From the NCBI GenBank assembly GCA_050043005.1, contig JBHJIZ010000005.1, forward strand, positions 1 to 64,000: a DNA stretch of 64,000 nt, in the 5' to 3' direction. The notes below the pieces were generated by a model. The model was not told where the DNA came from, made no database searches, and saw nothing but the letters and a program-made list of their open reading frames with translations. A program made the translations under genes and the position numbers. Within the stretch, counting starts at the first letter, position 1; each line of letters starts with the position of its first letter. Origin of the DNA: Thermohalobaculum sp050043005. GTDB lineage: Bacteria; Pseudomonadota; Alphaproteobacteria; Rhodobacterales; Rhodobacteraceae. This document shows positions 27,905 through 36,588 of this stretch, in pieces.

Positions 27905-29236
27905 GTGAGAGCAATCAGGTCGACCCTTGCTATTCTCGCCGTGTTCACCGCATGCATCATGTCCGGCGCCGCCGATGCGCGATCGTTGATCCGCGACGCT
28001 GAGATCGAGCGCACGCTGAAGGGGATGTCCGCGCCGATCTTCCAGGCCGCCGGGCTCACACCCAGCACCGTCGACCTCTACATAATCAATGATCGCAGCC
28101 TGAACGCCTTTGTCACTGGCGGGCGAAATATCTTTCTTCACACGGGCTTGCTGATGGATCTTGATACTCCAGAAGAGGTCCTGGGGGTCATTGCGCACGA
28201 AACCGGTCACATCTCGGGCGGACATGAAGCCCGGCGCGCGATCAACTTTCGCAACGCGCGGGGACCAGCGCTGGTCGGCTTGCTGCTCGGGATTGCTGCG
28301 GGCGTCGCGGGCGGCGGAGATGCAGGCGTAGCCCTTGCCGCAGGCTCGCAGGGCGCCATCCAGCGATCGCTTCTGAAGTTCAATCGGGCGGAAGAGGCCT
28401 CGGCCGATCAGGCCGGAATATCCTATCTCACGCGTGCCGGGATCGATCCGATCGGCCTGCTGCGGGTCATCGAACGGTTTCGCGGGCAGGAAGTCCTGTC
28501 CATCGGCAATCTCGACCCCTACGTTCTGACACACCCGCTCGGCACGGAACGGATGTCCTTGCTCGAGCGGCGTGTCGCAGAGCGGCGCGACACCACTTTT
28601 CCGCCGAATCCCGACCGTGAGTACTGGTTCGACCGCATGCAGGCGAAGCTGAAGGGCTTCCTGCGCAGCCCCGAGCGTGTTCTCGAGAGGCTCGCCGAAC
28701 TTCCGGACTCCGAGATGGTGCTCTACGAAAAGGCCATCGCGCTTCATCGAGTGCCTGATCCCGCTGGTGCAGTGGGCACCATGGATCGCCTGCTGGCGCT
28801 GAAGCCGAACGACGCTTTCTACATCGAACTCAAGGGACAGATCCTGCTGGAATCGGGGAGAGCAGCACAGGCCCTGCCCTATTATCGCCGGGCCGTGAGC
28901 CTCGCGCCAAACGAGCCTCTGATCAAAGCAGGCTTGGGCCGTAACCTGCTTCAACTGCGCACGCCGGGCACCGCTGCCGAGGCGCTCGACGTCTTGCAAG
29001 ACGCCCGTTCGGATGACCTCGCAGATGCGTCCGTGCTGCGCGATCTGGCGACCGCTTACGAGCGCGCTGGCGACACCGGGATGGCGACGCTTGCCACGGC
29101 CGAGCGATATGCCCTTGTCGGGAATGTGAAGAATGCAGTATCGCTCGCCAGACGGGCAGCAGGTATATTGCCCAATGGTTCGCCAGGTTGGCTCAGGGCA
29201 CAGGACATCCTGAAGCTCGATACCGGCAAAGACTGA
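27905..29236 (+). CDS. Periplasmic M48 metallopeptidase with TPR region (BepA-like)
   Basis: A 443-residue exported zinc peptidase. A signal peptide (about 1-26, ending GAADA) is followed by the M48 catalytic domain with HETGH (H98, E99, H102) and the downstream glutamate region EEASADQAG. The C-terminal half has TPR-like helices (YYRRAVSLAPNEPLIKAGLGR). Related BepA/YfgC proteins handle outer-membrane protein assembly and degrade stalled LptD, so envelope quality control is the likely job. The GTG start follows AGGAG by 8 bases. The dsbA-like gene starts 18 bp downstream, which fits shared work on envelope proteins. Confidence 0.92.
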   Translation: MRAIRSTLAILAVFTACIMSGAADARSLIRDAEIERTLKGMSAPIFQAAGLTPSTVDLYIINDRSLNAFVTGGRNIFLHTGLLMDLDTPEEVLGVIAHETGHISGGHEARRAINFRNARGPALVGLLLGIAAGVAGGGDAGVALAAGSQGAIQRSLLKFNRAEEASADQAGISYLTRAGIDPIGLLRVIERFRGQEVLSIGNLDPYVLTHPLGTERMSLLERRVAERRDTTFPPNPDREYWFDRMQAKLKGFLRSPERVLERLAELPDSEMVLYEKAIALHRVPDPAGAVGTMDRLLALKPNDAFYIELKGQILLESGRAAQALPYYRRAVSLAPNEPLIKAGLGRNLLQLRTPGTAAEALDVLQDARSDDLADASVLRDLATAYERAGDTGMATLATAERYALVGNVKNAVSLARRAAGILPNGSPGWLRAQDILKLDTGKD

Positions 29237-29254
29237 GATCGGGAGCTTCGCAGC

Positions 29255-30016
29255 ATGCGCCTTACGCTGATGTCACTTGCACTGGCCGCAACGGCCCTGT
29301 TCCCCGCGGCTCTTCCCGCCGCGGATCTGGACTTCCAGGAGATGAGCGCGTCCGAAAGGGCCGCGTTTCGCAACGAAGTGCGCAACTACCTGCTGGAGAA
29401 CCCCGAGGTTATCTTCGAAGCGATCCAGATTCTGGAACAGCGCCGCAACATGGCGGCACAGAACGCTGACCGCAATCTGGTTGCAGCGCACGCCGAAGCG
29501 ATCTTCGAGGACGGATACTCGTTCGTTGGTGGCAACCCGGATGGCGACGTCACAATGGTCGAATTTCTCGACTACCGGTGCGGCTTCTGCAAGCGCGCAC
29601 ACCCGGAAGTGCAGGAAGTGCTGGACCGCGACCCCAATGTGCGGCTGATCGTGAAGGAGTTCCCGATCCTCGGTCCAGACTCGGTCGCGGCTGGCCGCAT
29701 GGCGCTCGCGGCTCTGGACGTCGATCGCTCGAAATACGAAGATCTCAGCGACGCACTGATGTCCTACAACGGAAATCTGACCGAGCAGGTGGCGTACAAG
29801 ATCGCCAGTGGCGTCGGCTATGATATCGCTGAACTCAAGGCCCGCGCAGGCAGTTCTGAAATCGACGACAGGCTTCAAAGTAACTTCGCACTGGCCCAGG
29901 CGTTGAACCTGCAAGGAACACCGGCCTTCATCGTTGGCAATGAGGTGATTCGAGGATACCTGCCCGTCGACGAGCTGTTGGGCGCTATTCAGGATGCCCG
30001 GGCCGAGCGTAGCTGA
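29255..30016 (+). CDS. DsbA-family thiol:disulfide oxidoreductase
   Basis: A 253-residue periplasmic thioredoxin-fold protein. The signal peptide ends near PAALPAAD, and an N-terminal helical segment (residues 25-85) precedes the fold. The active site is C109-G-F-C112 in EFLDYRCGFCKRAHPEV, as in the Com1/ScsC/BdbD-like DsbA group. The cis-proline region LQGTPAFIVGNEVIRGYLP closes the fold. It oxidises or isomerises disulfides in exported proteins. It is co-directional with the M48 peptidase gene and probably co-transcribed. Confidence 0.93.
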   Translation: MRLTLMSLALAATALFPAALPAADLDFQEMSASERAAFRNEVRNYLLENPEVIFEAIQILEQRRNMAAQNADRNLVAAHAEAIFEDGYSFVGGNPDGDVTMVEFLDYRCGFCKRAHPEVQEVLDRDPNVRLIVKEFPILGPDSVAAGRMALAALDVDRSKYEDLSDALMSYNGNLTEQVAYKIASGVGYDIAELKARAGSSEIDDRLQSNFALAQALNLQGTPAFIVGNEVIRGYLPVDELLGAIQDARAERS

Positions 30017-30141
30017 CGGGCCACTTGACCCATCTTCACTGTTTGTCGGCGCCCGTCCGACAGCGTGAACCAGCGTACCCTAAAGCCCGGATATGTAACG
30101 CCTTTGGCGGGCGGAAAAGCCATGCCAATCACCGCAATTCT

Positions 30142-30169
30142 TTGACCCAGCGCGTATTTTGCTTATAAG
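30142..30169 (+). promoter_or_regulatory. Predicted sigma-70 promoter of accBC
   Basis: TTGACC (30142-30147) and TATAAG (30164-30169) are separated by 16 bp and lie about 78 bp before the accB start, in the only sizeable gap between the dsbA-like gene and accB. Good matches to both hexamers; no transcript data are available. Confidence 0.55.
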
Positions 30170-30246
30170 CGCCGAAAATTGTCCGCGCGTGGCAACACCG
30201 ATGCCCCGGCGCCGCTGGACACATCCGATCGGGGAGACAGACGCAG

Positions 30247-30741
30247 GTGAGCAAAAGCACGGAACAGGATATCGCGTTCATCCAGGCTCTCGCAGACCTG
30301 CTGAATAACTCCGACCTTGCCGAGATCGAGGTCGAGCGCGAATACGGCCAGGACGATGAACTGAAGGTACGCCTTTCCCGGGCGTCAACCGCCCCGGTTC
30401 AGCACATCAGCGCACCGGCGCCTGCATCGATCGCTGTCGCACCGGCTCCCGCTGCCGTGGTTGCACCAGCCGCCCTGGCACCTGCTGACAGCGCGGGGCC
30501 TGACCTGACGAATGCCGTAACTGCGCCGATGGTCGGAACCGTCTATCTGGCGCCCGAACCGGGCTCGGACAACTTCGTGTCCCCCGGTGACGATGTCAGC
30601 GAGGGCGAGACGATCCTGATTATCGAAGCCATGAAGACGATGAATTCGATCCCGGCACCGCGCTCGGGCCGCGGTCGGTCAATTCTGGTGGAGAATGCCG
30701 AGCCGGTGGAGTTCGGCGAACCGCTCGTGATCATCGAGTAA
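30247..30741 (+). CDS. accB: Biotin carboxyl carrier protein of acetyl-CoA carboxylase
   Basis: Carries carboxybiotin between biotin carboxylase and carboxyltransferase in the first step of fatty acid synthesis. The 164-residue product has an N-terminal helix region, an Ala/Pro-rich linker (about 48-85) and the biotinyl domain with IIEAMKTMNSIPAPRSG, where K130 is biotinylated. The segment after it reads GRGRSILVEN where relatives usually have GTV-type residues, a small oddity. The GTG start and 17-bp spacing to accC mark a two-gene operon. Confidence 0.95.
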   Translation: MSKSTEQDIAFIQALADLLNNSDLAEIEVEREYGQDDELKVRLSRASTAPVQHISAPAPASIAVAPAPAAVVAPAALAPADSAGPDLTNAVTAPMVGTVYLAPEPGSDNFVSPGDDVSEGETILIIEAMKTMNSIPAPRSGRGRSILVENAEPVEFGEPLVIIE

Positions 30742-30758
30742 CCGCCGGACAGACGCAG

Positions 30759-32114
30759 ATGTTCAAGAAAATCCTGCTCGCCACCCGCGGAGAGCTTGCC
30801 CTTCGCGTGATCCGCGCCGCGCGAGAGATGGGCATCTCCACCGTCGCGATCCATTCGACGGTCGATGCGGATGCGATGCACGTCCGCCTCGCGGACCAAA
30901 GCGTCTGTGTCGGGCCACCTGCGTCCCTGCAGAGCTATCTCAACCAGCCAGCGATCCTGACGGCCTGCGAGATCACCGGCGCTGAAGCTGTCCACCCGGG
31001 TTATGGGTTCCTGTCCGAGAACGCTGGGTTTGCCGAGATTGTCGAGGAAAGCGGCCTCGCGTGCATCGGTCCAACAGCCGACCACATCAGGGTCATGGGG
31101 GACAAGATCGCCGCAAAAGACACGATGAAGCGCCTTGGCGTCCCATGTGTTCCCGGCTCGGACGGTGGCGTCGCAGACGTCGACGAGGCGCTGAAGGTCG
31201 CGGCCGACATCGGCTATCCGGTTCTGGTCAAGGCGGCAGCCGGTGGCGGTGGCCGTGGTATGAAGGTCGCGATGACCGAGAGCGATCTGGCACCCGCCTT
31301 CAGCTCCGCACGTGCCGAGGCCAAGGCGGCCTTCGGTGACGACGCAGTCTATCTCGAGAAGTACCTCGGGACGCCGCGTCATATCGAGGTTCAGGTCGTC
31401 GCGGACATGCACGGGAACGCCTGTCACCTGGGCGAGCGCGACTGTTCCTTGCAGCGCCGGCACCAGAAAGTATTCGAAGAAGCACCATCACCTGTGATCG
31501 ACGCGGATACGCGTGCGCAAATTGGCAAAACCTGCGCCGATGCGATCGGACAGATGGGGTATCGCGGCGTCGGCACGATCGAATTCCTTTACGAGAATGG
31601 CGAGTTCTATTTCATCGAGATGAACACCCGGCTGCAGGTCGAGCACCCTGTCACCGAAACGGTGTACGGCGTTGATCTTGTCCGGGAACAGATCCGCATC
31701 GCCTGTGGTCTGCCACTCAGTTTCCGGCAGGACGATCTGGTTCCGCACGGGCATTCGATTGAATGCCGGATCAATGCGGAATCGATCCCGTCCTTTGCGC
31801 CAGCCCCGGGTCTCATCACGACCTATCACGCACCCGGAGGACTCGGTGTGCGCATGGACTCGCACATCTATGCCGGGTACCGCGTGCCCCCCAACTACGA
31901 CAGCCTGATCGGCAAGCTGATTGTGGCTGGCGCTGACCGCGCAGACTGTCTGATGCGTTTGCGCCGCGCCCTGGGCGAGGTCATCATCGGCGGAATCGAC
32001 ACGACGTTGCCGCTGTTCGAAGCGCTTCTTGATAACCCCGATCTCGTTGCAGGCGACTACAACATCCACTGGCTCGAAGAATGGCTCGAGACGTGGAACG
32101 ATCGCGCGACCTAG
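30759..32114 (+). CDS. accC: Biotin carboxylase subunit of acetyl-CoA carboxylase
   Basis: ATP-grasp enzyme that carboxylates the biotin of AccB with bicarbonate and ATP. The 451-residue product begins MFKKILLATRGELALRVIRA, then shows the ATP-binding glycine loop KAAAGGGGRGMKVA, the HIEVQVVAD segment, the RDCSLQRRHQKVFEE motif, the FIEMNTRLQVEHPVTE active-site strand, and the C-terminal HSIECRINAE. Length and order are normal. It ends in TAG. Confidence 0.97.
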   Translation: MFKKILLATRGELALRVIRAAREMGISTVAIHSTVDADAMHVRLADQSVCVGPPASLQSYLNQPAILTACEITGAEAVHPGYGFLSENAGFAEIVEESGLACIGPTADHIRVMGDKIAAKDTMKRLGVPCVPGSDGGVADVDEALKVAADIGYPVLVKAAAGGGGRGMKVAMTESDLAPAFSSARAEAKAAFGDDAVYLEKYLGTPRHIEVQVVADMHGNACHLGERDCSLQRRHQKVFEEAPSPVIDADTRAQIGKTCADAIGQMGYRGVGTIEFLYENGEFYFIEMNTRLQVEHPVTETVYGVDLVREQIRIACGLPLSFRQDDLVPHGHSIECRINAESIPSFAPAPGLITTYHAPGGLGVRMDSHIYAGYRVPPNYDSLIGKLIVAGADRADCLMRLRRALGEVIIGGIDTTLPLFEALLDNPDLVAGDYNIHWLEEWLETWNDRAT

Positions 32115-32179
32115 CCCGGCACCCACCGCGACAAGACGGACGTTACGAAGTTGTGGTTTTCACATAGTATGATGAGCGT

Positions 32180-32839
32180 ATGAAAGACGGTGACGCCGAC
32201 GATCTCGAACTGACGCCGGAGCTGGTCCTGCGGGCTTACGGGGCCGGCGTGTTCCCGATGTCCGACAGTGCAGAAGCGGAGTCGCTGTATTGGGTTGATC
32301 CGCGCAAACGCGGGATCCTGCCTCTCAATGGCTTTCACCTCTCAAGAAGCCTTCGTAAGCGACTGATGCGTCACGATTATCGCGTGCGGATTGATACAGC
32401 CTTCGTCGATGTCCTCGACGCCTGTGCCGATCGGCCAGAAACCTGGATCAACGCCCAGATCCGCGATCTTTTCATCCGCCTGCACCACATGGGTTACGCG
32501 CATTCAGTCGAAGTCTGGCAAAACGATCAGCTTCGCGGAGGTCTCTATGGCCTCAGACTCGGCGCGGCATTCTTTGGCGAAAGCATGTTCAGCGGCATGC
32601 GTGACGGCTCGAAGATCGCTCTGGCCTGGTTGGTTGCTCGCTTGAAGGCCGGGGGCTTTTCGTTGCTGGATACCCAGTTCACGACGCAGCATCTAGAGAA
32701 TATGGGCGCACGCCTTGTGCCCCGTGCCCACTATCACGAGTTGCTTCAAAGGGCGTTGTCCCGGCGCGGAAACTTCTATTCGTTGACCGCCGACACCGCG
32801 CCTGCGGACATCGTGCAGCTGATCACCCAGAGATCGTAG
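32180..32839 (+). CDS. aat: Leucyl/phenylalanyl-tRNA--protein transferase
   Basis: N-end-rule enzyme that adds Leu or Phe from tRNA to N-terminal Lys or Arg, marking proteins for ClpS-ClpAP. The 219-residue product shows LVLRAYGAGVFPM, the core WVDPRKRGILPL and NGFHLSRSLRK, the substrate region SVEVWQ and GGLYGLRLGAAFFGESMFS, and LDTQFTTQHLENMGA. Its last 64 bases overlap the 3' end of the convergent DUF2155 gene; both C-termini look genuine. Confidence 0.95.
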   Translation: MKDGDADDLELTPELVLRAYGAGVFPMSDSAEAESLYWVDPRKRGILPLNGFHLSRSLRKRLMRHDYRVRIDTAFVDVLDACADRPETWINAQIRDLFIRLHHMGYAHSVEVWQNDQLRGGLYGLRLGAAFFGESMFSGMRDGSKIALAWLVARLKAGGFSLLDTQFTTQHLENMGARLVPRAHYHELLQRALSRRGNFYSLTADTAPADIVQLITQRS

Positions 32840-33696
32840 CGCGGGTGGTCGAGCGCTGATAACGCCGGGCTCTCGGCAAACATCCAGCCCGTGAAATCAG
32901 GCTCGCCGTCGATGTTCCGGGTGTCCCGGACGTTCAAGAACGCCATAACCCCGTGCGATGCATTGCTTTCCGGCGACCGGCACGCGTCAAGATGGACAAC
33001 CAGACGATCGATCTGGCGCGTCTCACCCGCGAGCAACTCGAACGTCACCGTCTGACCTGTCATCTTGTCGAGTTGGCGCAATCGCGCCCCGGTCTTGATC
33101 TCGGTGTCGACCGAAGCGATCGGGATCGCAAAACTTCGATCCGTGTTCAGCGTCTCTTCGCCCTTGGGCGCGACCTTGAAACGCCGGGTCCGCTCGCGTA
33201 GCCAGCGTGGCTTGCCGTCCTGATCTTCGGTCTCTTCGGCCGGTTCGGCATCTTCGCGGACCGGCGATTCCGTCGTTGAGCCGTCTCGATCACCGGTGCC
33301 CTCTGGCGTGAGCACCCGGATCTTCGGTGTATCGGCATCATCGGTCGTCTCGGGCAAGGCCACCGCGGTCGTCGGATCGGATTGCAGTGCCAACTGCTCT
33401 TCGGACAACGAAAAAACAGCCCCTGTCCCGACCGCCCCCTCTGTCAGATCCGCAAGTGGGTCTTTCGGTTCCGCTTCACCAATTGGCGCAAGCGTGGACG
33501 TCTCGCTGGTCGAGCCAGCCGCTTGCGCCTCGTTCGGCTCGACCGCCTGATCATCCAAACGAATGATCTTCGCACGCGGTATAATCACGCGGCTCTCATC
33601 AATGACTGGAACAGTGTCCTGAGCTATCGCCGGTCCGCCGACCACTTGAACAGATGCGGCGCAGATACCAGCCAAGATATACCGGGCGAGCTGCAC
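32776..33696 (-). CDS. DUF2155 domain-containing exported protein
   Basis: A 306-residue exported protein with a signal peptide (about 1-25, ending GPAIA), a long acidic, low-complexity Thr/Glu/Asp-rich region (about 30-165) and a C-terminal DUF2155 domain. That domain shows GARLRQLDKMTGQTVTFEL, then DACRSPESNASHGVMAFLNV and the closing FTGWMFAESPALSALDHPRYDLWVISC. The GTG start is 7 bp after mlaD on the same strand. The function is unknown. The placement beside mlaD and the complex I accessory gene is conserved in alphaproteobacteria and suggests an envelope role. It overlaps aat tail-to-tail by 64 bp. Confidence 0.88.
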   Translation of the reverse strand: MQLARYILAGICAASVQVVGGPAIAQDTVPVIDESRVIIPRAKIIRLDDQAVEPNEAQAAGSTSETSTLAPIGEAEPKDPLADLTEGAVGTGAVFSLSEEQLALQSDPTTAVALPETTDDADTPKIRVLTPEGTGDRDGSTTESPVREDAEPAEETEDQDGKPRWLRERTRRFKVAPKGEETLNTDRSFAIPIASVDTEIKTGARLRQLDKMTGQTVTFELLAGETRQIDRLVVHLDACRSPESNASHGVMAFLNVRDTRNIDGEPDFTGWMFAESPALSALDHPRYDLWVISCTMSAGAVSAVNE

Positions 33697-33703
33697 GCGG
33701 CGC

Positions 33704-34147
33704 CTATTCGGAGCCCTGGCCGAACTTCACGACCAGGTCGATTAGGTTGATCGAGCCTTGCGTGAATTCGAACTCAGCGCCGTCCTCGAGCATGAAATCA
33801 GATCCGCCAGGATCCACCGAAATGAAGTTCCCACCCAGAAGGCCTTCAGATGCGATCTTCGCGACCGAGTCTTCCGGGATCTTCACATTGTCCCGGATCG
33901 ACATATTCACAGATGCCCGGAAGGTTTCGGGGTTCAGCTCGATCGATGTGACAGAGCCAATCTTGACGCCCGAGATCTGGACATCGCCGCCCAGGCTCAG
34001 GCCCTCGGCCTTGCGGAACTCGGCCCTAAGGTCGTACCCGCCGCCACCCACCGAGACATCTGCGGTGTTGGCGGCATAGACCAGAAAACCGCCCGCTACC
34101 GCGAGCACCACCGCGCCGATTAGCGTTTCGGCTGCATTGCTGACCAT
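33704..34147 (-). CDS. mlaD: MlaD-family outer membrane lipid asymmetry protein
   Basis: A 147-residue protein with an N-terminal membrane helix (about 6-26) and one MCE domain (YDLRAEFRKAEGLSLGGDVQ, ISGVKIGSVTSIEL), as in MlaD, the periplasmic lipid-binding ring of the Mla phospholipid transport system. ATG 34147 is chosen: it follows GGAG by 7 bases and avoids overlap with the upstream gene. The other mla genes (mlaE, mlaF) are not beside it, so it may work with components encoded elsewhere. It is followed 7 bp later by the DUF2155 gene. Confidence 0.9.
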   Translation of the reverse strand: MVSNAAETLIGAVVLAVAGGFLVYAANTADVSVGGGGYDLRAEFRKAEGLSLGGDVQISGVKIGSVTSIELNPETFRASVNMSIRDNVKIPEDSVAKIASEGLLGGNFISVDPGGSDFMLEDGAEFEFTQGSINLIDLVVKFGQGSE

Positions 34148-34151
34148 CAGA

Positions 34152-34532
34152 TCACTCCGGCTGCCAGGCTTCGTAGTCGCCACCGGCGCGCGGGCGCGTC
34201 TCGGGCGTCAGGACACTGCCCGGCGGGCGATAAGCCAGGGCCGTGCCCGTCATGTTTGGGGTGTGGTCTTTTTCCCAGTCCTTGCGCGGCAGTCCGCCAT
34301 CCTCTGGCGGCTCGGCAAAGGTATGGTGCAACCAGCCATGCCAGTCCGGGGAGACAGCACTTGCATCGGCCACGCCATTGTAGATTACCCACCGCCGCTT
34401 TCCGTCGCGTGTCTGGTAAAACTTGTTGCCGGCGTCATCCTCGCCCACCGGCTCACCATTGCGCGCGGTGAACAGGCGGGTGCCGATCGTCTGGCCGTTC
34501 CACCACGTGAAGAACTCTGTCAGAAAGCTCAT
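34152..34532 (-). CDS. NADH:ubiquinone oxidoreductase subunit NDUFA12 family
   Basis: A 126-residue accessory protein of respiratory complex I, shared by alphaproteobacteria and mitochondria. It begins MSFLTEFFTWWNGQTIGTRL and has the family core DDAGNKFYQTRDGKRRWVIY, SPDWHGWLHHTFAEPP and the C-terminal YRPPGSVLTPETRP. The frame is open 50 codons upstream without family resemblance, so ATG 34532 is used. It precedes mlaD by 4 bp and probably shares its transcript. Confidence 0.93.
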   Translation of the reverse strand: MSFLTEFFTWWNGQTIGTRLFTARNGEPVGEDDAGNKFYQTRDGKRRWVIYNGVADASAVSPDWHGWLHHTFAEPPEDGGLPRKDWEKDHTPNMTGTALAYRPPGSVLTPETRPRAGGDYEAWQPE

Positions 34533-34605
34533 GTGACCTCGCGCCGCGTCTCTGCCGACTGTATGACCTGTGCACTGATGCAGGTCCACCCTGCAAGTGA
34601 GGCTT

Positions 34606-35736
34606 CTACAGCGGGTTAATGTCACCCCGGCTCCGTTCAGCCTCGAAGTTTTTAACGTAGGCGTCCAGACGTCCGTTCGCAATCGCGGCTCGAAGACCTG
34701 CCATCAATTCCTGATAGTAATGCAGATTGTGCCAGGTCAGCAGCATCGACGATATGATCTCTTTCGCGCGGAAGACATGGTGCAGGTAAGCCCGGCTGTA
34801 GGACGAGCAGCACGGGCACAGGCAATCCTCGTCCAGCGGACGCGGATCATCCTGGTGCCTCGCGTTCTTCAGGTTGACCACGCCGCGCCGCGTGAACGCC
34901 TGCCCGGTTCGGCCCGAACGAGACGGCAGCACACAGTCGAACATGTCGATCCCACGCCGCACGGCGCCGACGATGGCATCCGGCTTGCCGACACCCATAT
35001 GGTAGCGCGGCTTGTCGTCCGGCAACTGTCCCGGCGCAAAGTCCAGAACGCGGAACATCTCCTCCTGCCCCTCGCCGACCGCCAGACCCCCGACGGCGTA
35101 ACCGTCAAACCCGATCGCCGCGAGTTTCTCGGCGCTCTCGCCGCGCAGATCCTCCCACACGGATCCCTGCTGGATGCCGAAGAGTGCATGACCGGGTCGA
35201 TCCCCAAACGCCTCGCGCGAGCGCGACGCCCAGCGCATCGATAGCTGCATCGAGGTCGCAGCGGCGTCCTTCTCCACCGGGTACGGCGTACATTCGTCAA
35301 AGCACATGACGATGTCCGAGCCAAGATCGCGCTGGATCTTCATCGACGTCTCAGGGCTCAGCATGTGACGCGATCCGTCGATGTGCGAGGCGAACTCAAC
35401 CCCCTGCTCGGTCATCTTGCGCAGATCCGTCAGGCTCATCACCTGAAAGCCACCAGAGTCGGTCAGGATCGGCCCGCCCCAGTTCATGAACTTGTGCAGC
35501 CCACCCAACCGCGCAATCCGTTCGGATCCAGGGCGCAACATCAGGTGATAGGTGTTCCCCAGCAGGATATCTGCACCTGTCGCTGCAACGCTGTCGGGAA
35601 GCATCGCCTTGACGGTCGCCGCTGTGCCAACCGGCATGAAGGCAGGTGTCCTGATCGCACCGCGCGTCGTCTGGATCGCGCCGGTGCGGGCCTTGCCGTC
35701 CCGCGCGTGGATCGAAAATCGGAATCTCTCTGTCAT
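34606..35736 (-). CDS. tgt: tRNA-guanine transglycosylase
   Basis: Exchanges guanine for preQ1 at position 34 of GUN-anticodon tRNAs in queuosine synthesis. The 376-residue product has the substrate-site aspartate in ILTDSGGFQVMSL, VMCFDECTPYP, the GGLAVGEGQ loop, FDCVLPSRSGRTGQAFT with the nucleophilic aspartate, and the zinc site in DEDCLCPCCSSYSRAYLHH. Normal length. Divergent from sufT, with 75 bp between the starts. Confidence 0.97.
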   Translation of the reverse strand: MTERFRFSIHARDGKARTGAIQTTRGAIRTPAFMPVGTAATVKAMLPDSVAATGADILLGNTYHLMLRPGSERIARLGGLHKFMNWGGPILTDSGGFQVMSLTDLRKMTEQGVEFASHIDGSRHMLSPETSMKIQRDLGSDIVMCFDECTPYPVEKDAAATSMQLSMRWASRSREAFGDRPGHALFGIQQGSVWEDLRGESAEKLAAIGFDGYAVGGLAVGEGQEEMFRVLDFAPGQLPDDKPRYHMGVGKPDAIVGAVRRGIDMFDCVLPSRSGRTGQAFTRRGVVNLKNARHQDDPRPLDEDCLCPCCSSYSRAYLHHVFRAKEIISSMLLTWHNLHYYQELMAGLRAAIANGRLDAYVKNFEAERSRGDINPL

Positions 35737-35811
35737 CGGGCCGTTCTAGCCCCCATTTCAAAACGTGCAACGCCACGCTATATGAGGGGCAACAGCAGAA
35801 CGGGATCGCGT

Positions 35812-36180
35812 ATGACCGACCAGACTCCGACCGATCAGTCCACAGCCGAGCCGCTGATCAAGCCGTCCTCGACCGAGCATCCGCTCTACGAGACGATTTG
35901 TGACGCCTGCCGCTCGGTGCACGATCCCGAAATCCCGGTGAATATCTTCGAGCTTGGTCTGATCTACTCGATTCGCATCTCGGACGAAGGAGATGTGGCA
36001 ATCGACATGTCGCTGACTGCGCCCGGTTGCCCGGTGGCGGGCGAGATGCCGGGCTGGGTGGCAGATGCGGTCGAGCCGCTGCCCGGGGTGAAAACGGTCG
36101 ACGTACAGTTGGTGTGGGAGCCGCCCTGGGGCATGGAAATGCTGACCGACGTTGCCCGCCTGGAGCTCGGATTTATGTGA
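35812..36180 (+). CDS. sufT: SufT-type MIP18 (DUF59) iron-sulfur assembly protein
   Basis: A 122-residue protein with a DUF59/MIP18 domain: YETICDACRSVHDPEIPVNI, ELGLIYSIRIS, and MSLTAPGCPVAGEMPGWV with the conserved cysteine, then WEPPWGMEML. SufT-like proteins help mature [4Fe-4S] proteins; PaaD, of phenylacetate degradation, is a relative. ATG 35812 is chosen; the frame is open far upstream on the antisense of tgt. The next gene, 57 bp downstream across the parS site, is an A-type Fe-S carrier, which supports the assignment. Confidence 0.9.
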   Translation: MTDQTPTDQSTAEPLIKPSSTEHPLYETICDACRSVHDPEIPVNIFELGLIYSIRISDEGDVAIDMSLTAPGCPVAGEMPGWVADAVEPLPGVKTVDVQLVWEPPWGMEMLTDVARLELGFM

Positions 36181-36197
36181 ATTAACAACCTGTTAAG

Positions 36198-36213
36198 TGT
36201 TTCACGTGGAACA
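36198..36213. other. parS centromere site
   Basis: TGTTTCACGTGGAACA; its reverse complement TGTTCCACGTGAAACA fits the parS consensus TGTTNCACGTGAAACA exactly. It lies in the short gap between sufT and the A-type carrier gene. ParB binds such sites and loads SMC for chromosome segregation; parS sites cluster near the replication origin. It is the only match I noticed in the window. Confidence 0.8.
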
Positions 36214-36237
36214 ATCTTGAGCAGGATGGAGGTCTGA

Positions 36238-36588
36238 ATGTTCGGCATTCCCGGGAAAGATCCGGTGACGCTCACGCCAGCGGCGATCAAGCGCATTTCC
36301 TCACTGATGGATGGCGGTGAGGTCAAAGGCTTGCGGATCGGGGTCAAGAAGGGTGGCTGTGCGGGCATGGAGTACACCATGGAGCACGCGACCGAGATCG
36401 GCGATCATGACGCGATTGTCGAAAAAGAAGGTGCCCGCGTGATGATTGCGCCAATGGCGCAAATGTTCCTGATCGGGACCGAGATCGACTATCAGACCTC
36501 GCTGCTCGAAAGCGGATTCGTCTTCAACAACCCCAATGTCTCCGAAGCGTGTGGCTGCGGGGAATCGATCAAGTTCGAAGGCATGTGA
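36238..36588 (+). CDS. A-type iron-sulfur carrier protein (SufA/ErpA/IscA family)
   Basis: A 116-residue HesB/IscA-family protein that carries Fe-S clusters from scaffold to target proteins. The three cluster-binding cysteines are visible: C41 in KKGGCAGMEYTM and C105 and C107 in SEACGCGES. It starts right after the parS site, and its stop shares a base with the next start (TGATG). The SUF core genes are not in the window, so SufA versus ErpA cannot be decided. It works next to sufT in the same direction. Confidence 0.93.
   Translation: MFGIPGKDPVTLTPAAIKRISSLMDGGEVKGLRIGVKKGGCAGMEYTMEHATEIGDHDAIVEKEGARVMIAPMAQMFLIGTEIDYQTSLLESGFVFNNPNVSEACGCGESIKFEGM

Noticed and set aside
11040..32114. Reassignment of TAG to an amino acid, prompted by in-frame TAG in ligA and lacI
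   Set aside because: TAG ends several intact genes here (CYTH-CHAD, the 94-residue exported protein, prfB, rne and accC), so wholesale reassignment is unlikely. Partial suppression or error remains possible.
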